From contig NZ_CP159830.1 of NCBI RefSeq assembly GCF_047730085.1, positions 62,001 to 126,000 on the forward strand: DNA of 64,000 bases. Reading direction: 5' to 3'. A program made the position numbers and the translations under genes. This stretch comes from Njordibacter sp937773555 (GTDB lineage: Bacteria > Pseudomonadota > Gammaproteobacteria > Pseudomonadales > Balneatricaceae). The notes under the pieces are model-generated. The model was not told the DNA's origin. It did no database searches and saw nothing but the letters and a program-made list of their open reading frames with translations. This document shows, in pieces, positions 60,792 to 64,000 of this stretch (its first letter is position 1; every line of letters starts with the position of its first letter).

Positions 60792-61403
60792 TTAAGCTAT
60801 AAGTTGGTTTAAGTGGTCAATGCCCCAATCGGTCACATGTGGCCATGGGTACTGCGCCTCGGTGTTGATATGCACCGTGGCTACCTTTGCAGCTCTGCCT
60901 GCTTCTAGGTCAAATAAATAGTCTCCAACCATTACACTATCGGCATTATTGGCACCCCATCGATCCAGTAATAAAGATATTCCAGCTGGGTGAGGCTTTG
61001 GCTCGCAAGAAGCTCGATCCAAAATGTCTGTAGGCGTAAAAAAGTGAATTAAATTACAGGTTTTAAGTGTGTGTAAGGCCGCAGGCATTACATTGCGCGT
61101 TAATATGCCTAAGTTGACACCTTTTTTCTGCAGGTGCTCTAAAAGTTCAAATGCACCGGGCATGGGTTTAGCTAAACTGGCAAAGTAATACTCCATTGCG
61201 TCAATTTTCTCCCACATGGGTGCAGCTTCCTCAGGGGACATCGCTTGCACAGCTTCTAAGATGCCTTGGTCTGGTGCTAAACCAAGTTCACTTCTCATCA
61301 TGTCAAAGTCGTGTACCCCTATGGTTAAGGTGCCATCCATATCAAAAATCCAGTGCTTACTAGTTAGAATTTTTTTGTGTATTTCGTTTAAAGGTATTTT
61401 CAT
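60792..61403 (-). CDS. HAD-family phosphatase
   Basis: A phosphoglycolate-phosphatase-like HAD hydrolase of 203 residues. Motif I is intact (WIFDMDGTLTIG, residues about 18-29), motif II in GILTRN near 97, the Lys in EPKPHPAGISLLL near 135 and motif IV MVGDYLFDLEAGRAA near 157. The cap is small. The ATG at 61403 is chosen over a GTG two codons earlier. It is divergent from purE and convergent with the AraC-type gene. The substrate cannot be read from sequence. Confidence 0.82.
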   Translation of the reverse strand: MKIPLNEIHKKILTSKHWIFDMDGTLTIGVHDFDMMRSELGLAPDQGILEAVQAMSPEEAAPMWEKIDAMEYYFASLAKPMPGAFELLEHLQKKGVNLGILTRNVMPAALHTLKTCNLIHFFTPTDILDRASCEPKPHPAGISLLLDRWGANNADSVMVGDYLFDLEAGRAAKVATVHINTEAQYPWPHVTDWGIDHLNQLIA

Positions 61404-61478
61404 GGCCACAATCTAACAAATTTAGCAGTAAATAGGTTAGTTTTACTTAGCATTCTTTAGCCTTATGAGGCCTTGTGG

Positions 61479-61484
61479 TAAAAT
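61479..61484 (+). promoter_or_regulatory. Possible -10 box of purEK
   Basis: TAAAAT lies 28 bases before the purE ATG, with a weak TTTAGC at 17-base spacing upstream. The leader would be about 22 bases and contain the GGAG ribosome site. No PurR-type palindrome was seen. Confidence 0.35.
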
Positions 61485-61512
61485 TTATCCTTCACTTTTT
61501 GGAGAAAAACCA

Positions 61513-62004
61513 ATGGGCGCAAAAGTTGCCGTTATCATGGGGTCTAAGAGCGACTGGCCATGTATGCAAGAAGCCACACAAATTATGGATCGTTTGGGTG
61601 TAAATTACGAAGTGGAAGTAGTGTCTGCTCACCGCACACCAGACAAACTCATGGCATTTTCTTCTGCAGCTGCAGGCCGTGGTATTCAGGTGATTATTGC
61701 AGGTGCCGGAGGTGCAGCCCATTTACCTGGGATGGTGGCCTCTAAAACACGGTTGCCCGTGCTGGGCGTGCCTGTGCAAAGTAAAGCCTTAAGTGGCGTT
61801 GATAGCCTTTACTCAATTGTGCAAATGCCCCGAGGTGTGGCTGTAGGAAGTATGGCCATTGGTGGTGCTGGTGCCTTCAATGCAGGGTTGCTGGCTAGCC
61901 AAATATTAGCAAATCAAGATCCTAAATTAGCCCAACGGATTGAAGATTTTCGTACTGAACAAACACAAACTATATTAGATAATCCCGATCCAAGGGAAGG
62001 TTAA
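61513..62004 (+). CDS. purE: N5-carboxyaminoimidazole ribonucleotide mutase
   Basis: Rearranges N5-CAIR to CAIR in purine synthesis. The ATG at 61513 (MGAKVAVIMGSKSDWPCM) gives 163 residues, with GGAG 8 bases upstream; the longer in-frame start at 61465 has no SD. Motifs: GSKSDWP near 10, VVSAHRTPDKL near 40, AGAGGAAHLPGMVAS near 69 and GGAGAFNAGLLA near 118. It is the class I (bacterial) type, consistent with purK next to it. Confidence 0.97.
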   Translation: MGAKVAVIMGSKSDWPCMQEATQIMDRLGVNYEVEVVSAHRTPDKLMAFSSAAAGRGIQVIIAGAGGAAHLPGMVASKTRLPVLGVPVQSKALSGVDSLYSIVQMPRGVAVGSMAIGGAGAFNAGLLASQILANQDPKLAQRIEDFRTEQTQTILDNPDPREG

Positions 62005-62014
62005 TTCAAGCGTT

Positions 62015-63097
62015 ATGAAACCAGCAATAAAACGTGTGTGGGTATTGGGCGCGGGCCAGTTAGGTGCCATGCTCAAACATGCCGCTCAACCGTTAGGTGT
62101 AGATTTGCGCCCGGTAGACATTGAACTAGATGCCATCCTTGCCCTAGAAGATGATGATGTAATTACCGCAGAGCGCGAACAGTGGCCATCTACTGTGGCC
62201 ACCGATCAACTTGCTGCCCACGCCAACTTTGTAAACCAAGATGTATTTAGTTTAGTAGCCGATCGCGTTACGCAAAAGCAGCTGTTGGACCGTTTGAAAT
62301 TGGCCACTGCGCCATGGGCCTTAGTAGAAGAACAACATACGGCCGCCAGCCTGCATGAGCAATATGGTGATAGAGTATTACTTAAACAGCGCACTGGTGG
62401 ATTTGACGGGCGTGGTCAGCATTGGCTGGTGGCGCAGCAGGGTAGCGCTATTCCTCAAGGTTGGCACGATAAGGTGATTGCCGAACAAGCGATTGCCTTT
62501 GACGAAGAGGTGTCCATTGTTGGTGTGCGCAATAGAGCGGGTGATTGCCACTACTACCCCTTGGGGCTAAACCGACATCAAGATGGCATATTAACTGTTA
62601 CTTTGGCACCTCTAGAACGCTTAACTAACCTCCAAAGTTCAGCCGAAACCATGCTCGGTAAAGTAATGGATGAGCTTAATTATGTGGGTGTTATGGCCAT
62701 GGAGTTGTTCAGGTTGGGTGAGCGCCTACTTATTAATGAGCTAGCGCCAAGAGTACATAACAGTGGCCATTGGACTCAATCAGGTGCAAGTATTAGCCAG
62801 TTTGAATACCATGTACGAGCAACGGCAGACTTGCCGCTGGTGCCTGCCCTTATCAAGCACAACAGTGTGATGATTAACCTTATTGGTATTGATTATAATT
62901 TAGCGTGGTTGGCTTTGCCTGGTGCTGAAGTGTTTTGGTATGGCAAAGAAGTAAGGCCTGTTCGCAAGGTTGGCCACATTAACTTTTCTATGGCCGATAA
63001 AACACAGCTGATTCACTCTTTAAGGCAGCTTCAAGCTACCCTCACAGATTGGTATCAACCAGCATTAGACTGGGCTATAGACGAACTGGAAAGCTAG
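62015..63097 (+). CDS. purK: N5-carboxyaminoimidazole ribonucleotide synthase
   Basis: ATP-grasp enzyme that makes N5-CAIR from AIR, bicarbonate and ATP, feeding PurE. The 360-residue protein has VWVLGAGQLGAMLKHAAQPLG at the start, ATP-grasp loop LLKQRTGGFDGRGQ near 127, EQAIAFDEEVSIVGVRN, and the metal-binding NELAPRVHNSGHWTQSG near 244. It lies 10 bases after purE. Confidence 0.96.
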   Translation: MKPAIKRVWVLGAGQLGAMLKHAAQPLGVDLRPVDIELDAILALEDDDVITAEREQWPSTVATDQLAAHANFVNQDVFSLVADRVTQKQLLDRLKLATAPWALVEEQHTAASLHEQYGDRVLLKQRTGGFDGRGQHWLVAQQGSAIPQGWHDKVIAEQAIAFDEEVSIVGVRNRAGDCHYYPLGLNRHQDGILTVTLAPLERLTNLQSSAETMLGKVMDELNYVGVMAMELFRLGERLLINELAPRVHNSGHWTQSGASISQFEYHVRATADLPLVPALIKHNSVMINLIGIDYNLAWLALPGAEVFWYGKEVRPVRKVGHINFSMADKTQLIHSLRQLQATLTDWYQPALDWAIDELES

Positions 63098-63101
63098 TAT
63101 T

Positions 63102-64000
63102 ATGCGCGTAATTGATGGGCCAACTACTGCACAGCTGTTGCCATACCCAGCACTCATTGATGCGCTGCATGATGCTTTTAGTAAAGGTGATGGTGCAGCC
63201 ACTGCGCCACCAAGATTACATTACTCAGTGCCTGAACCTGCAGGCCATCAGCACTTACCCCAGGCAGATCGCACCTTGCTCATCATGCCTTCTTGGGCAA
63301 AGGATGCGGGTGTTGTAGTAAAGTTGGTTAATGTGGTGCCCAGTAACAGTGCTCGAAGCCTTGCTGCCATACAGGCTCAAGTGCTAGTTGCTGACGCTGA
63401 AACCGGGGCTTGGTCTACCTTGATTGATGGTGCAACACTTACTGCGCGAAGAACCGCAGCAGCATCAGCTCTGGCGGCGCGTTACCTAGCCCCCACAGAT
63501 GCAAAAACGCTACTTATTGTCGGTACAGGGCGGTTGTCATTAGAATTGGCCCACGCCCACATGAGCGTGCGGCCCTCAATTAATAAGGTATTAATTTGGG
63601 GCCGCGACCAGATTAAAGCCGCAGCAGTTGCAAGCCAGCTAGACAATGCTCAAGCGGTTAATGATTTGGCACAGGCCTGCGGCCAAGCTGATGTTATAAG
63701 CTGTTGCACCCTGTCTAACAAAGCCTTAGTAAAAGGTGCGTGGGTTAAGCCAAACACCCATATTGACCTTGTAGGTGCATACCGCTCAGACTTGCGTGAA
63801 ACCGATAGTGAACTGGTAGCCAAAAGCCTTGTTTTTGTGGACACCTATGCGGGCGCCCATGGTGAAGCTGGAGATTTATTACAGGCTGCACAGGAAGGCT
63901 ACTTTGACATGGATAATATTCAGGGAGACCTGCACCAACTTAGTGGTATGACCTACAAGAGGCTCAATCAAAGTATTACATTGTTTAAGTCTGTAGGCGC
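63102..64000 (+). CDS. Ornithine cyclodeaminase/mu-crystallin family protein (3' end outside window)
   Basis: The first 299 residues of an NAD(P)H-dependent imine reductase-like protein. It starts MRVIDGPTTAQLLPYPALIDAL; the dimer/substrate domain has LIMPSWAKDAGVVVKLVNVVP (conserved Lys) and TLIDGATLTARRTAAASALAARYL. The Rossmann motif LLIVGTGRLSLELAHAHM (GxGxxS/A) is near 140, then HIDLVGAYRSDLRETDSEL. Members reduce delta1-pyrroline-2-carboxylate or related cyclic imines more often than cyclising ornithine. ATG is 4 bases after the purK stop, so it is probably cotranscribed with purEK, an uncommon partner. The end is cut by the window. Confidence 0.82.
   Translation, partial: MRVIDGPTTAQLLPYPALIDALHDAFSKGDGAATAPPRLHYSVPEPAGHQHLPQADRTLLIMPSWAKDAGVVVKLVNVVPSNSARSLAAIQAQVLVADAETGAWSTLIDGATLTARRTAAASALAARYLAPTDAKTLLIVGTGRLSLELAHAHMSVRPSINKVLIWGRDQIKAAAVASQLDNAQAVNDLAQACGQADVISCCTLSNKALVKGAWVKPNTHIDLVGAYRSDLRETDSELVAKSLVFVDTYAGAHGEAGDLLQAAQEGYFDMDNIQGDLHQLSGMTYKRLNQSITLFKSVG

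Noticed and set aside
1..64000. CRISPR arrays, tRNA/rRNA genes, insertion sequences, prophage
   Set aside because: Looked for repeat-spacer patterns, tRNA-like cloverleaf ends, transposase motifs and phage genes by eye and saw none; a tRNAscan and repeat search would be needed to be certain.

Overview
The window is a dense, mostly single-copy housekeeping stretch from a gammaproteobacterium of the Pseudomonadales in the broad sense (Pseudomonas/Cellvibrio-like), probably marine or aquatic. The evidence is gene order and protein family: a nuclease-dead Crc-type protein sits between rph and pyrE; coaBC-dut-algC-argB-slmA and dapF-DUF484-xerC-HAD lie in the usual order; and the short GltB propeptide and the mrcA-pil/hof-aroKB-damX and hemCDXY-rho-ubiD layouts all fit that lineage. 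Base composition is moderate and no tRNA, rRNA, CRISPR array, insertion sequence or prophage was seen.

Layout. 1-5.6 kb: spoT (cut by the window edge), rpoZ and gmk on the minus strand, then rph, crc and pyrE. 5.6-10.8 kb: minus-strand operon coaBC-dut-algC-argB-slmA and a CBS-domain protein. 10.9-12.6 kb: mutM, a 2[4Fe-4S] ferredoxin and coaD. 12.7-18.2 kb: minus-strand run lptM-lysA-dapF-DUF484-xerC-HAD-trpD2-like, covering lysine/peptidoglycan precursor synthesis and chromosome dimer resolution. 18.4-22.0 kb: cyaY, argH and a small accessory patch with a decayed metallo-hydrolase, an AhpD-like protein, a HAD protein lacking its nucleophile and a DUF2805 protein. 22.4-32.3 kb: a secreted nuclease, PBP1A, a strongly compacted PilM / PilN-O-P / PilQ set, aroK, aroB and a DamX-like SPOR protein.

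32.5-40.5 kb: glutamate synthase gltBD, hemE, a CHMI-like isomerase and ybaK. 40.8-50.7 kb: a thioesterase, trmB, hemCDXY, rho, ubiD and glpK, closed by a strong terminator. 50.8-56.5 kb: two small lipoproteins and a three-gene envelope operon (MMPL/RND transporter, LolA-like periplasmic protein, DUF1302-like beta-barrel). 56.5-59.6 kb: a minus-strand operon of a MoxR ATPase, a VWA protein and an unusual fusion of a BFD-type [2Fe-2S] domain with a kynurenine-formamidase-like hydrolase. 59.7-64 kb: an AraC-type regulator with a possibly leaderless message, a HAD phosphatase, purE-purK and an ornithine-cyclodeaminase-family gene cut by the right edge.

The most unusual items are the compacted pilus/DNA-uptake cluster with a PilN-PilO-PilP fusion, the [2Fe-2S]-hydrolase fusion coupled to MoxR-VWA, the MMPL-LolA-barrel operon, and several proteins whose families are enzymes but whose catalytic residues are missing. 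Functions given are from motifs and gene context read by eye; no database search was run.
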